NCBI GenBank assembly: GCA_947600345.1
Contig: CANQGC010000017.1
Location: forward strand, 1-20,671
Direction of reading: 5' to 3'
Origin: an uncultured Clostridia bacterium
Lineage (GTDB): Bacteria; Bacillota; Clostridia; Christensenellales; Aristaeellaceae
Length of the DNA stretch: 20,671 bases
This document shows positions 6,209-13,914 of the stretch, piece by piece; position 1 is the stretch's first letter; every line of letters begins with the position of its first letter. The notes beneath the pieces were generated by a model. The model made no database searches. It worked only from the letters and a program-made list of their open reading frames with translations, and was not told the origin of the DNA. Made by a program: the position numbers and the translations under genes.

Positions 6209-7921
6209 ATGCAATTGACCGGCGCAAGGATCCTGATGGAGTGCCTGCTGGAGCAGGGAGTCGACACGATCTTCGGCTATCCGGGCGGCACGATCCTCAA
6301 CGTCTACGACGAGCTGTACAACTATGAGCATGAGGGCCGGGTGCGCCACATACTGACCGCCCACGAGCAGGGCGCCTGCCACGCGGCGGACGGCTACGCC
6401 CGCTCCACGGGCAAGGTGGGCGTGTGCTTCGCCACCTCCGGCCCGGGCGCGACGAACCTGGTCACCGGCATCGCCACCGCCTACATGGATTCCTCCCCCA
6501 TCGTGTGCATCACCTGCAACGTGGGGCTGCCGCTGCTGGGCAAGGATTCCTTCCAGGAGGTGGACATCACCGGCGTGACCATGCCCATCACCAAGTGCAA
6601 CTACCTGGTGCGCAGCGTGGACGACCTGGCCGACACCGTGCGCGAGGCCTTCGCCATCGCCCGCAGCGGCCGACCGGGCCCGGTGCTGCTGGACATTCCG
6701 AAGAACGTGACCTCCGATCTGGCGGAGTACGAGCCGCTGGACCGCCGCAGCCACGGCGTGAGCGGCAAGCTGGGCGAGCTGATGAAGCGCTCCTCCCAGA
6801 ACTTCAAGGCTCCCGAGCCGGACGCCGGGGACATCGACAAGCTGGTGGACATGATCAATGCCTCGAAGAAGCCGCTGCTGATCTGCGGCGGCGGCGTGGT
6901 GCGCAGCCGCGCCCACTGGGAGTTCGAGACCTTCGCCAACAAGATCGACGCGCCGGTCGCCATCACGCTGATGGGCGCGGGCGGCTTCCGCGGCCGCAAC
7001 AAGCTCACCACCGGCATGATCGGCATGCACGGCTCCCAGGCCAGCAACATGGCCGTGGATGCCTGCGACCTGCTGATCGCCGTGGGCTGCCGCTTCTCCG
7101 ATCGCGTGGCGCTGAAACCCTCGAGCTTCGCCCAGAACGCGAAGATCGTGCAGATCGACATCGACCGCTCCGAGATCAACAAGAACGTGCAGACCGACCA
7201 CCACATCATCGGCGACGCCAAGCGCGTGCTGAATTTGCTCCTCGAGCGGGTGGAGCAGCTGCACCACGACGAGTGGAAGGACTACGTGTTCTCCTTCCCC
7301 ACCGAGACGAAGTATGACCAGGTGGAGGATCGGCTGACCCCCGGCCAGGTGCTCTCCTCCATCGCGCGCATCCTGCCCCAGGATACCATCGTCACCACCG
7401 ACGTGGGCCAGCACCAGATCTGGGCGGCGCAGCACTTCCACTTCGACTATCCCGGCCAGCTGGTGACCTCCGGCGGCTTCGGCACGATGGGCTTCGGCCT
7501 GGGCGCGGCCATCGGCGCGCAGGCGGGCAACCCGGACAAGATCGTATTGCACGTGACCGGCGACGGCTCCTTCCGCATGAACTGCAACGAGCTGGCCACG
7601 GAATCCTACTACAAGCTTCCGATCATCACCGTGCTGTTCAACAACGGAACGCTCGGCATGGTGCGCCAGTGGCAGACGCTGATCTACAACGAGCACTACT
7701 CCCAGACCACGCTGGATCGCGCGCCGGACTTCGTGAAGCTGGCCGAGGCCTACGGGCTGAACGGCTGGCGGGTCAACAACGTGGCCGACTTCGAATCGGC
7801 GCTCACCCAGGCGCTCAACAGCGACAAGGGCTCGGTCATCGACGTGGCCATCTACATGGACGAGATGGTGCGCCCGATGGTGGGCGGCGGCAGCCACATC
7901 ACCGAATTCATGATCAACTAA
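6209..7921 (+). CDS. ilvB: Acetolactate synthase large subunit
   Basis: This 570-residue catalytic subunit of acetohydroxyacid synthase condenses two pyruvates, or pyruvate with 2-oxobutanoate, in valine/leucine or isoleucine synthesis. It needs thiamine diphosphate, Mg2+ and FAD. Seen are YPGG at 24-27, the catalytic glutamate E53 in TAHEQGA, the GPGATN loop, and the thiamine diphosphate/Mg2+ motif GDGS (451-454) to NN (478-479). The ATG at 6209 is chosen because GAGGAGG lies 8 nt upstream. An upstream in-frame ATG at 6146 would start inside the attenuator terminator. It is first in ilvBNC. Confidence 0.97.
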   Translation: MQLTGARILMECLLEQGVDTIFGYPGGTILNVYDELYNYEHEGRVRHILTAHEQGACHAADGYARSTGKVGVCFATSGPGATNLVTGIATAYMDSSPIVCITCNVGLPLLGKDSFQEVDITGVTMPITKCNYLVRSVDDLADTVREAFAIARSGRPGPVLLDIPKNVTSDLAEYEPLDRRSHGVSGKLGELMKRSSQNFKAPEPDAGDIDKLVDMINASKKPLLICGGGVVRSRAHWEFETFANKIDAPVAITLMGAGGFRGRNKLTTGMIGMHGSQASNMAVDACDLLIAVGCRFSDRVALKPSSFAQNAKIVQIDIDRSEINKNVQTDHHIIGDAKRVLNLLLERVEQLHHDEWKDYVFSFPTETKYDQVEDRLTPGQVLSSIARILPQDTIVTTDVGQHQIWAAQHFHFDYPGQLVTSGGFGTMGFGLGAAIGAQAGNPDKIVLHVTGDGSFRMNCNELATESYYKLPIITVLFNNGTLGMVRQWQTLIYNEHYSQTTLDRAPDFVKLAEAYGLNGWRVNNVADFESALTQALNSDKGSVIDVAIYMDEMVRPMVGGGSHITEFMIN

Positions 7922-7936
7922 GGGGAGGGACGCGCA

Positions 7937-8488
7937 ATGAACGAAATCAAGCGGCAAACCCTGGCCGTGCTGGTGGACAACGAGGCGGGCGTGCTCTCCC
8001 GCGTGGCGCGTTTGTTCTCCGGCAAGGGCTACAACATCGAATCGCTGGCCGTGGGCACCACGGACGATCCAAAGGTCTCGCGCATCACCATCGAGGTGCT
8101 GGCGGACGAGGCCCAGACCCGGCTTCTATCCAATCAGCTGCGCAAGCTGATCTGCGTGCATTCGGTCAAGCGCCTGCTGCCGGAGCACTCGATCCGGAGG
8201 GAGCTTGTGCTGTTCAAGGTGCTGGCGCAGACCAGTGAGGTTCGCAACGAGGTCATCCAGATTGCGAACATCTTCCGCGCGTCGATCATCGACGTGTCGG
8301 TTTCCTCCATCACCCTTGCCGTCATCGGAGACGAGAGCAAGGCTGAAGCGATCCAAAACCTCCTTCGGGAGTTTGGAATCCTCGAACTGGTGCGCACCGG
8401 CATGGTGGCGCTGGAGCGGGGGCAGTACACCATCGACGAGCAGACCAAGGAAAAAGGAGAGTTTGACTATGGCAAAAATGTACTATGA
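7937..8488 (+). CDS. ilvN: Acetolactate synthase small (regulatory) subunit
   Basis: This 183-residue partner of IlvB activates the catalytic subunit and confers valine feedback inhibition in characterised members. Residues about 6-80 form an ACT domain (LAVLVDNEAGVLSRVARLFSGKGYNIESL). Residues about 85-165 match the ALS_ss_C domain. Length is slightly above the usual 160-175, with a charged C-terminal tail (TKEKGEFDYGKNVL). Its 3' end overlaps the start of ilvC by 20 nt in another frame, so translation is probably coupled. GGGGAGGGA precedes the ATG. The symbol ilvH is equally used. Confidence 0.95.
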   Translation: MNEIKRQTLAVLVDNEAGVLSRVARLFSGKGYNIESLAVGTTDDPKVSRITIEVLADEAQTRLLSNQLRKLICVHSVKRLLPEHSIRRELVLFKVLAQTSEVRNEVIQIANIFRASIIDVSVSSITLAVIGDESKAEAIQNLLREFGILELVRTGMVALERGQYTIDEQTKEKGEFDYGKNVL

Positions 8489-9488
8489 GAAGGACTGCGA
8501 TCTCAACAAGCTGACCGGCAAGAAGATTGCGATCATCGGATACGGCTCCCAGGGACACGCCCACGCGCTGAACCTGCGCGACTCCGGCTGCGACGTGATC
8601 GTCGGCCTCCGCAAGGGCGGCAAGTCCTGGCCGGTGGCGGAGAAGGACGGCTTCCAGGTCATGACCGTGCCCGAGGCTGCCCAGGCGGCGGACATCATCA
8701 TGATCCTGATCAACGACGAGGCCCAGGCCGACATGTACAAAAAGGACATCGCGCCCTACCTGACCGAGGGCAAGGCCATCGCCTTCGCCCACGGCTTCAA
8801 CATCCGCTACAAGCAGATCGTGCCCCCGGCGAACGTGGACGTGTTCATGGCCGCGCCCAAGGGCCCGGGCCACACCGTGCGCTCCCAGTACGTGGCGGGC
8901 AAGGGCGTGCCTTGCCTGATCGCGGTGGAGCAGGATGCCTCCGGCCACTGCAAGGACATCGCGCTGGCCTACATCGCGGGCATCGGCGGCGCGCGCGCGG
9001 GCATCATGGAGACCACGATGCACGACGAGACCGAGACCGACCTGTTCGGCGAGCAGACCGTGCTCTGCGGCGGCGTGGTCGACCTGATGAAGTGTGGCTT
9101 TGAGACGCTGGTCGAGGCGGGCTACGCCCCCGAGAACGCCTACTTCGAGTGCATCCACGAGATGAAGCTGATCGTCGACCTGATCAACAAGGGCGGCATC
9201 GCTGCGATGAACTACTCCATCTCCGACACCGCCGAGTACGGCGAGTACGTCTCCGGCCCGCGGGTTCTGCCCTACGAGCAGACCAAGGCCAACATGAAGG
9301 CGGTTCTGAAGGACATCCAGGACGGCACCTTCGCCGGCAAGTGGATCGCCGAGAACAAGAACGGCCGCACCTTCTTCAACTCCAAGCGCGAGCAGCTGGC
9401 TCAGCATCCCATGGAGATCATTGGCAAGCAGCTGCGCGAGCAGATGCTCTGGAAGAACGACCAGGACCTCGACAACGCCTCCAACTGA
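8469..9488 (+). CDS. ilvC: Ketol-acid reductoisomerase, class I
   Basis: This 339-residue enzyme converts 2-acetolactate or 2-aceto-2-hydroxybutyrate to the dihydroxy acid using Mg2+ and NADPH. The Rossmann motif GYGSQG is at 24-29, followed by a cofactor loop VGLRKGGKSW containing R48, K49 and S53, compatible with NADPH preference. Metal-binding carboxylates expected for class I enzymes are D191, E195, E227 and E231. The start at 8469 is set by AAGGAGA 8 nt upstream, within the end of ilvN. No ilvD or leu genes follow. After ilvC come a pair of hairpins and then the LRR genes. Confidence 0.97.
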   Translation: MAKMYYEKDCDLNKLTGKKIAIIGYGSQGHAHALNLRDSGCDVIVGLRKGGKSWPVAEKDGFQVMTVPEAAQAADIIMILINDEAQADMYKKDIAPYLTEGKAIAFAHGFNIRYKQIVPPANVDVFMAAPKGPGHTVRSQYVAGKGVPCLIAVEQDASGHCKDIALAYIAGIGGARAGIMETTMHDETETDLFGEQTVLCGGVVDLMKCGFETLVEAGYAPENAYFECIHEMKLIVDLINKGGIAAMNYSISDTAEYGEYVSGPRVLPYEQTKANMKAVLKDIQDGTFAGKWIAENKNGRTFFNSKREQLAQHPMEIIGKQLREQMLWKNDQDLDNASN

Positions 9489-9546
9489 GCCGGCGGGGCG
9501 GCAGGGCGGCAATGCCGCCTTCCACCTGCTGCCGCGCATGAGCGAC

Positions 9547-9581
9547 GGACTTTTGCCCCGTAGATCATGGGGCAAAAGTCC
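9547..9581 (+). repeat. Hairpin 1 with loop GTAGATCAT
   Basis: A perfect 13-bp stem, GGACTTTTGCCCC (9547-9559) with GGGGCAAAAGTCC (9569-9581), encloses the 9-nt loop GTAGATCAT. No U-tract follows. It is the first of a pair downstream of ilvC. A smaller GGCGGCA/TGCCGCC palindrome at 9505-9519 lies between it and the ilvC stop. Confidence 0.8.
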
Positions 9582-9619
9582 TGCGCCGCGTTCCTGATGG
9601 GGACTTGGTTCGAAGCGAC

Positions 9620-9652
9620 GAAATCCGCCCCGTAGATCATGGGGCGGATTTC
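9620..9652 (+). repeat. Hairpin 2 with the same loop GTAGATCAT
   Basis: A perfect 12-bp stem, GAAATCCGCCCC (9620-9631) with GGGGCGGATTTC (9641-9652), encloses the same loop as hairpin 1, 72 bp downstream. The four C/G pairs next to the loop are shared and the outer stem is different. A weak T-rich stretch (GAGTTTTCT) follows, so it might partly terminate ilvBNC transcription ahead of the LRR genes. No promoter is evident between here and the next gene. Confidence 0.75.
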
Positions 9653-9685
9653 TGAGTTTTCTCCCGCGAAGGAGGGATAAAGCGC

Positions 9686-10594
9686 ATGAGCAGTCAGAAT
9701 GCAGAGCCGCGCGGCGACAGCCGGGTGATGATGGTCGGGTGCCACGTGGACGGCCCCTATTACAAGTACAATACCCTTCCTGACGAAGAGCCGGAAACCT
9801 ACAACCTGGGGTACCTGGTGACGGGCTTTGATTCCTTTCGGTTTCGTGGCAGTGATCGCCGGCGGTATCGCAGAGATGTGAAGCGCATCGAATTCCACGA
9901 CAGCCTGCGCTTTGCCGGGCCGGACGCCTGGGACGCCTCTTTGCAACGCGACCACAGCGTGCTGGCCTGGATGGATCGCGGCGCGCTGCACTTCGCGGCG
10001 GAGGGCGGCGTGATCGCGCCGAGGGTCTGCTTGGAACTATTCGCGCGCTATGAAAACTGCGAGGAAATCCGCTTCAACGGCTGCTTCGACACCTCACAGG
10101 TGACACACATGGGCGATATGTTCGAGGGCTGCGCGTCGCTGACCACACTGGACTTGTCCGGCTTCGATACCTCGCATGTGAAGTATATGGGCGGAATGTT
10201 CCAGGGCTGTTCGTCGCTGTCCGCGCTGGACTTGTCCGGCTTCGATACCTCCTCGGTCGTAAGGATGAACGAAATGTTCCGCGGCTGCGACGCGCTGCCG
10301 CCGGAGAACATCCGGGGCTATGACCGGCTGCCGCCGGGCGCGCGGGCGAGCCTGCCCAGTCTGGATGCGGCGGAGCGGGAGCGGCTGCGGCGAGAGAGCG
10401 AGGCCGCGAAGCGGGAGCGCACGGAGAGCGCGTCGGGAAGTAAAGCCGCGCCGCGGACCGCCCCGCAGTCAGCGCCAAGGATCAACCCGCAGGAGGCGGA
10501 GGAGGATCGCAAGCGGGTAGCGAAGAATCTCATCATGATCGTCCTGATCCCGCTGATCGTGGCGCTCGCCATCTGGCTTTCGCACCGTTCATAG
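9686..10594 (+). CDS. DUF285/BspA-type LRR protein with C-terminal membrane anchor (paralogue 1)
   Basis: This 302-residue protein has a head domain (about 1-141) found in DUF285/BspA-type proteins (VKRIEFHDSL...AWDAS...VLAWMDRGALHFAAEGGVIAP). Two 26-residue repeats follow (142-193, pattern MxxMFxGCxSLxxLDLSGFDTSxV). Next come a cap ending PPENIRGYDRLPPGARASLP, a charged helix-like linker, and one membrane segment at about 281-298 followed only by SHRS. No signal peptide or sorting motif is present. Basic residues (DRKRVAK) lie on the N-terminal side of the membrane segment, so the repeats should be cytoplasmic. GAAGGAGGG precedes the ATG. It is first of three tandem paralogues. Function unknown. 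Confidence 0.85.
   Translation: MSSQNAEPRGDSRVMMVGCHVDGPYYKYNTLPDEEPETYNLGYLVTGFDSFRFRGSDRRRYRRDVKRIEFHDSLRFAGPDAWDASLQRDHSVLAWMDRGALHFAAEGGVIAPRVCLELFARYENCEEIRFNGCFDTSQVTHMGDMFEGCASLTTLDLSGFDTSHVKYMGGMFQGCSSLSALDLSGFDTSSVVRMNEMFRGCDALPPENIRGYDRLPPGARASLPSLDAAERERLRRESEAAKRERTESASGSKAAPRTAPQSAPRINPQEAEEDRKRVAKNLIMIVLIPLIVALAIWLSHRS
9711..10100 (+). repeat. Head-domain DNA duplicated at 12201-12590
   Basis: Positions 9711-10100 align with 12201-12590 at a constant offset of 2490 with no gaps. Long identical stretches are visible, especially around the 'aagcgcatcgaattccacga' segment. The two copies encode the heads of paralogue 1 and of the second half of paralogue 2, which points to a fairly recent duplication. 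Confidence 0.8.
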
Positions 10595-10648
10595 GGCGTC
10601 GACAGTGGAATCCCGCAGGCAAGCGCCCCGCAAAGGAGGAACGAGCAC

Positions 10649-13600
10649 ATGAGCAGACAGAATAACAAACCGCTCAAAAACAGCCGGGTGCTGAAGCCGG
10701 GATATGCGTATACCGTCACCGATCCCGAGATCATTTTTCGGCAGGGATTCATCGGGTATTACATGATCACGGAAGGGGATCCCCATGATCGCAAATCCGT
10801 GAAGCGCATCGAATTCCACGATACGCTGCAGCTCGCCCCGGAGCAAGCCTGGGACGCCTCCGAGGCGGGCGACCGGAGCGTGCGCGCCTGGCTGACGGAC
10901 GGCGTATTGCACTTTACGGCGAAGGGCGGCGTGATCGCGCCGAAGGACAGCTCGTGGCTGTTCGCATACTACGAACGCTGCGAGGAAATCCACTTCAACG
11001 GCTGCTTCGACACCTCGCAGGTGACGAGCATGCACAACATGTTCTTTGATTGCTACTCGTTGACCGCGCTGGATCTGTCCGACTTCGATACCTCCCAGCT
11101 GTCGCAAATGCATTCGATGTTCGAGAACTGCGCATCCCTGACCGCGCTGAACATTTCGCGCTTCGATACCTCCAGGGTGACAGACATGCATGCGCTGTTT
11201 TCCGGCTGTGCGCGGCTGCAATCGCTGAAGCTGTCCGGCATCAAGACCTCGCGCGTGAAGATCATGAGCTGCATGTTCTCCGGTTGCTCCTCGCTGACTT
11301 CGCTGGATGTGTCCGGCATCAATACCTCGCGGGCAGAGTCCATGGGCGGGATGTTCTCCGGTTGCTCCTCGCTGACCGCGCTGGATCTGTCCGGCTTCAA
11401 TACCTCGCGGGTGAAGGGCATGGGCGGGATGTTCTCCGGCTGCTCCTCACTGACCGCGCTGGATCTGTCCGGCTTCGACACCTCCCAGGTGAAGGGCATG
11501 GGCGGGATGTTCTCCGGCTGCTCCTCACTGACCGCGCTGGATCTGTCCGGCTTCGACACCTCCAAGGTGATGCACATGTCGGAGATGTTCCAGAATTGCA
11601 AGTCGCTGACCGCGCTGGATCTGTCCGGCTTCGACACCTCCCAGGTGACGGAGATGCACAGCATGTTCGACCACTGCGAATCGCTGACCGCGCTGAATCT
11701 GTCCGGCTTCAATACTTCGCAGGCGACGGTCATGTACAAGATGTTCAAGCGCTGCAAGTCGCTGACCGCGCTGGACCTGTCCAGCTTCGACACCTCCCGG
11801 GCGACGGACATGAGCGAGATGTTCTCCGGCTGTCTATCAATCCGTGCGCTCGATCTGTCCGGCTTCGATACCTCGCGGGCATCGCGCATGACCGGCATGT
11901 TCTTCGCCTGCAGGTCGCTGACCGCACTCGACCTCTCCAGCTTTCGCATCGCCGAGAATGCGTACGTGAGCGACATGCTGGCCGGCTGCGAAGCCCTGCG
12001 GCCGGAGAACGTCCGGGGCTTTGCGGCGCTGCCGCAGGAGGCGCGGAAAAGCCTGTGCCCCCCGCCCGCTCCAAAGCCCGCCGCACAGCCCGCGCCGAAG
12101 CCCACTGCGCAAGCCGCGCCTGAGCCCGCCGCGCCAAATCGCGCGCAGAGCGCGGCGAGCGGGGCTCACGCTCCACAGAATGGGGCGGATGCCGAACCGC
12201 ACGGCGACAGCCGGGTGATGATGCCTGGGTGCGAGGCGGACGGCCCCTATTACAAGTACGGTACCCTTCCTGGCGAAGAGCCTGGAACCTACTACCGGGG
12301 ACACCTGGTGACGGGCATTGATTCCATCCGCTCTCGTGGCAGTGATCACTACTGGCATCGCGAAGATGTGAAGCGCATCGAATTCCACGACAGCCTGCGC
12401 TTCGCCGGGGCGGACGCCTGGGACGCCTCTTTGCAGCGCGACCACAGCGTGCTGGCCTGGATGGATCGCGGCACGCTGCACTTCGCGGCGGACGGCGGCG
12501 TGATTGCGCCTACAAACAGCCTTCGGCTATTCGCGCACTATAAAAGCTGCGAGGAAATCCGCTTCAACGGCTGCTTCGACACCTCGCGGGTGACGAACAT
12601 GGGAAGTACGTTCAGGGGCGGCATGTTCGAGGGCTGCGCGTCGCTAACCGCGCTGGACTTGTCCTGCTTCGATACCTCGCAAGTAAAGAATATGAACGGA
12701 ATGTTCTCCGGCTGCGAGTCGCTGACCGCGCTCGATCTCTCCGGCTTCGATACTTCACAGGTGACGGACATGGCAGTGATGTTCAAGGATTGCAATTCGC
12801 TGACCGAGCTGAACCTGTCGAGCTTCGATACGCGAAGCGCATGGAACATGAATTCCATGTTCCGGGATTGTATATCGCTGACCGAGCTGGATTTGTCGAG
12901 CTTCGATACCTCCTCGGCCGAACAAATGGAGGACATGTTCAACGGCTGCTGGTCGCTGGCCTCGCTGGACATTTCGGGCTTCGATACCGCCCGGGCGACG
13001 GCTGTGAATGGCGCGCACATCCAAAAGCCGCCCCGGGAGACGGATCTGGAGAGCATGTTCGTCGGCTGCGACGCGCTGTCGCCGGAGAACATCCGGGGCT
13101 ATGACCGGCTGCCGCCGGGCGCGCGGGCGAACCTGCCCAGGCAGAACGAGGCGGAGCGGGAGCGGCTACTGCGGGAGAGCGAAGCCGCGAAGCGGGAGCG
13201 CCTGGATCGCGCGCTGGGACGTAAAGCCGCGCCGAAGCCCAGCTCGCAGCCCGTTCTAAAGCCCGCCGCGCAAGCCACGCCAAAGCCCACCGCGCAAGCC
13301 GCGCCGAAGCCCACCGCGCAAACCGCGCCAAAGCCCACCCCCCAAGTCGTGCCGAAGCCCGCCGCGCAAGTCGCGCCGAATCCCACCGTGCAAGCCGCGC
13401 CGGAGCCTGCCGTGCAAGCCGCGCCGGAGCCTGCCGCGCCGCAGCGAGCGCAGAAAGCGAACGACTGGGGGACCCGAACGGGCGGAGAAGTGCTTGCCGA
13501 CATTTGGAAGCAGCATCACCCGAGCGCGCAGGACGAGCGCGCGGGCAGGGGCAAGGCTGCGCAGAAGAAGCACAATCCACTGTGGCTGTTGATGATCGTG

Positions 13601-13816
13601 CTGCTTGTGCTGGCCGTCATCCTGGCCATCTGCATTCCGAACAACCGCCGCTCTACCAGCGGCACGGGGCACCACTATCCCACGCCCATACCGACGAAGT
13701 TCACGGCGCAGGATATCAAGATGCGGGAACTGGTGCAGCGGCTGAAGGAGCTGCAAGGCTTCGTTTCGGCGACATCCTCGCCGCAGGAGGAGACGGAGGC
13801 GTCCGGCGGGGATTGA
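10649..13816 (+). CDS. Double-unit DUF285/BspA-type LRR membrane protein (paralogue 2, fused)
   Basis: This 1055-residue protein is made of two complete units. Unit A has a head (1-127), twelve 26-residue repeats (128-439), a cap, and an Ala/Pro/Lys linker (about 470-505). Unit B has a second head (from about 512) nearly identical to that of the preceding gene, then about five repeats (651 to about 790, one with a 17-residue insertion), a cap, and a long Ala-Pro linker of octapeptide repeats (about 871-926). After these come one membrane segment (about 978-998, NPLWLLMIVLLVLAVILAIC) and a short outer tail with HHYPTP and a terminal ASGGD. No signal peptide is visible. Basic residues precede the membrane segment, so the repeats should be cytoplasmic. 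AAAGGAGGA precedes the ATG. Binding partner unknown. Confidence 0.85.
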   Translation: MSRQNNKPLKNSRVLKPGYAYTVTDPEIIFRQGFIGYYMITEGDPHDRKSVKRIEFHDTLQLAPEQAWDASEAGDRSVRAWLTDGVLHFTAKGGVIAPKDSSWLFAYYERCEEIHFNGCFDTSQVTSMHNMFFDCYSLTALDLSDFDTSQLSQMHSMFENCASLTALNISRFDTSRVTDMHALFSGCARLQSLKLSGIKTSRVKIMSCMFSGCSSLTSLDVSGINTSRAESMGGMFSGCSSLTALDLSGFNTSRVKGMGGMFSGCSSLTALDLSGFDTSQVKGMGGMFSGCSSLTALDLSGFDTSKVMHMSEMFQNCKSLTALDLSGFDTSQVTEMHSMFDHCESLTALNLSGFNTSQATVMYKMFKRCKSLTALDLSSFDTSRATDMSEMFSGCLSIRALDLSGFDTSRASRMTGMFFACRSLTALDLSSFRIAENAYVSDMLAGCEALRPENVRGFAALPQEARKSLCPPPAPKPAAQPAPKPTAQAAPEPAAPNRAQSAASGAHAPQNGADAEPHGDSRVMMPGCEADGPYYKYGTLPGEEPGTYYRGHLVTGIDSIRSRGSDHYWHREDVKRIEFHDSLRFAGADAWDASLQRDHSVLAWMDRGTLHFAADGGVIAPTNSLRLFAHYKSCEEIRFNGCFDTSRVTNMGSTFRGGMFEGCASLTALDLSCFDTSQVKNMNGMFSGCESLTALDLSGFDTSQVTDMAVMFKDCNSLTELNLSSFDTRSAWNMNSMFRDCISLTELDLSSFDTSSAEQMEDMFNGCWSLASLDISGFDTARATAVNGAHIQKPPRETDLESMFVGCDALSPENIRGYDRLPPGARANLPRQNEAERERLLRESEAAKRERLDRALGRKAAPKPSSQPVLKPAAQATPKPTAQAAPKPTAQTAPKPTPQVVPKPAAQVAPNPTVQAAPEPAVQAAPEPAAPQRAQKANDWGTRTGGEVLADIWKQHHPSAQDERAGRGKAAQKKHNPLWLLMIVLLVLAVILAICIPNNRRSTSGTGHHYPTPIPTKFTAQDIKMRELVQRLKELQGFVSATSSPQEETEASGGD
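11030..11965 (+). repeat. Twelve tandem 78-bp LRR-coding repeats
   Basis: Twelve in-frame units of exactly 78 bp encode 26 residues each. The copies starting at 11342, 11420 and 11498 are the most alike; the first 66 bp of the last two are the same to the eye. The array can lengthen or shorten without breaking the frame. Homologous positions hold 2 units in paralogue 1 and 7 in paralogue 3. Confidence 0.9.
13259..13426 (+). repeat. Seven 24-bp repeats encoding a KPTAQAAP-type linker
   Basis: Seven consecutive 24-bp units encode octapeptides of the pattern (K/N/E)P(A/T)xQxxP, such as KPTAQAAP and EPAVQAAP. They form a stiff, extended linker between the second LRR block and the membrane segment. 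A shorter similar stretch separates units A and B near 12064-12150. Confidence 0.85.
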
Positions 13817-13914
13817 CACAGGCGGGGCGGGTTCCTTCAATTCGCAAACCGCGAAAGCGAACCTTCCATACTCTTCCCCCGCAAGCAAGCGGCCCGCAAA
13901 GGAGGAGCGGATTC

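Noticed and set aside
8205..8468. Extended N-terminus for IlvC
   Set aside because: The extension is an out-of-frame reading of ilvN. ATG 8469 has AAGGAGA at 8 nt and matches the usual IlvC start.
11030..11965. Tandem repeats as a possible CRISPR array
   Set aside because: Units are contiguous coding repeats with no unique spacers, and there are no cas genes.
11053..12105. Repetitive minus-strand frame opposite the LRR array
   Set aside because: Its periodicity is just the complement of the 78-bp repeats, and it has no ribosome site.
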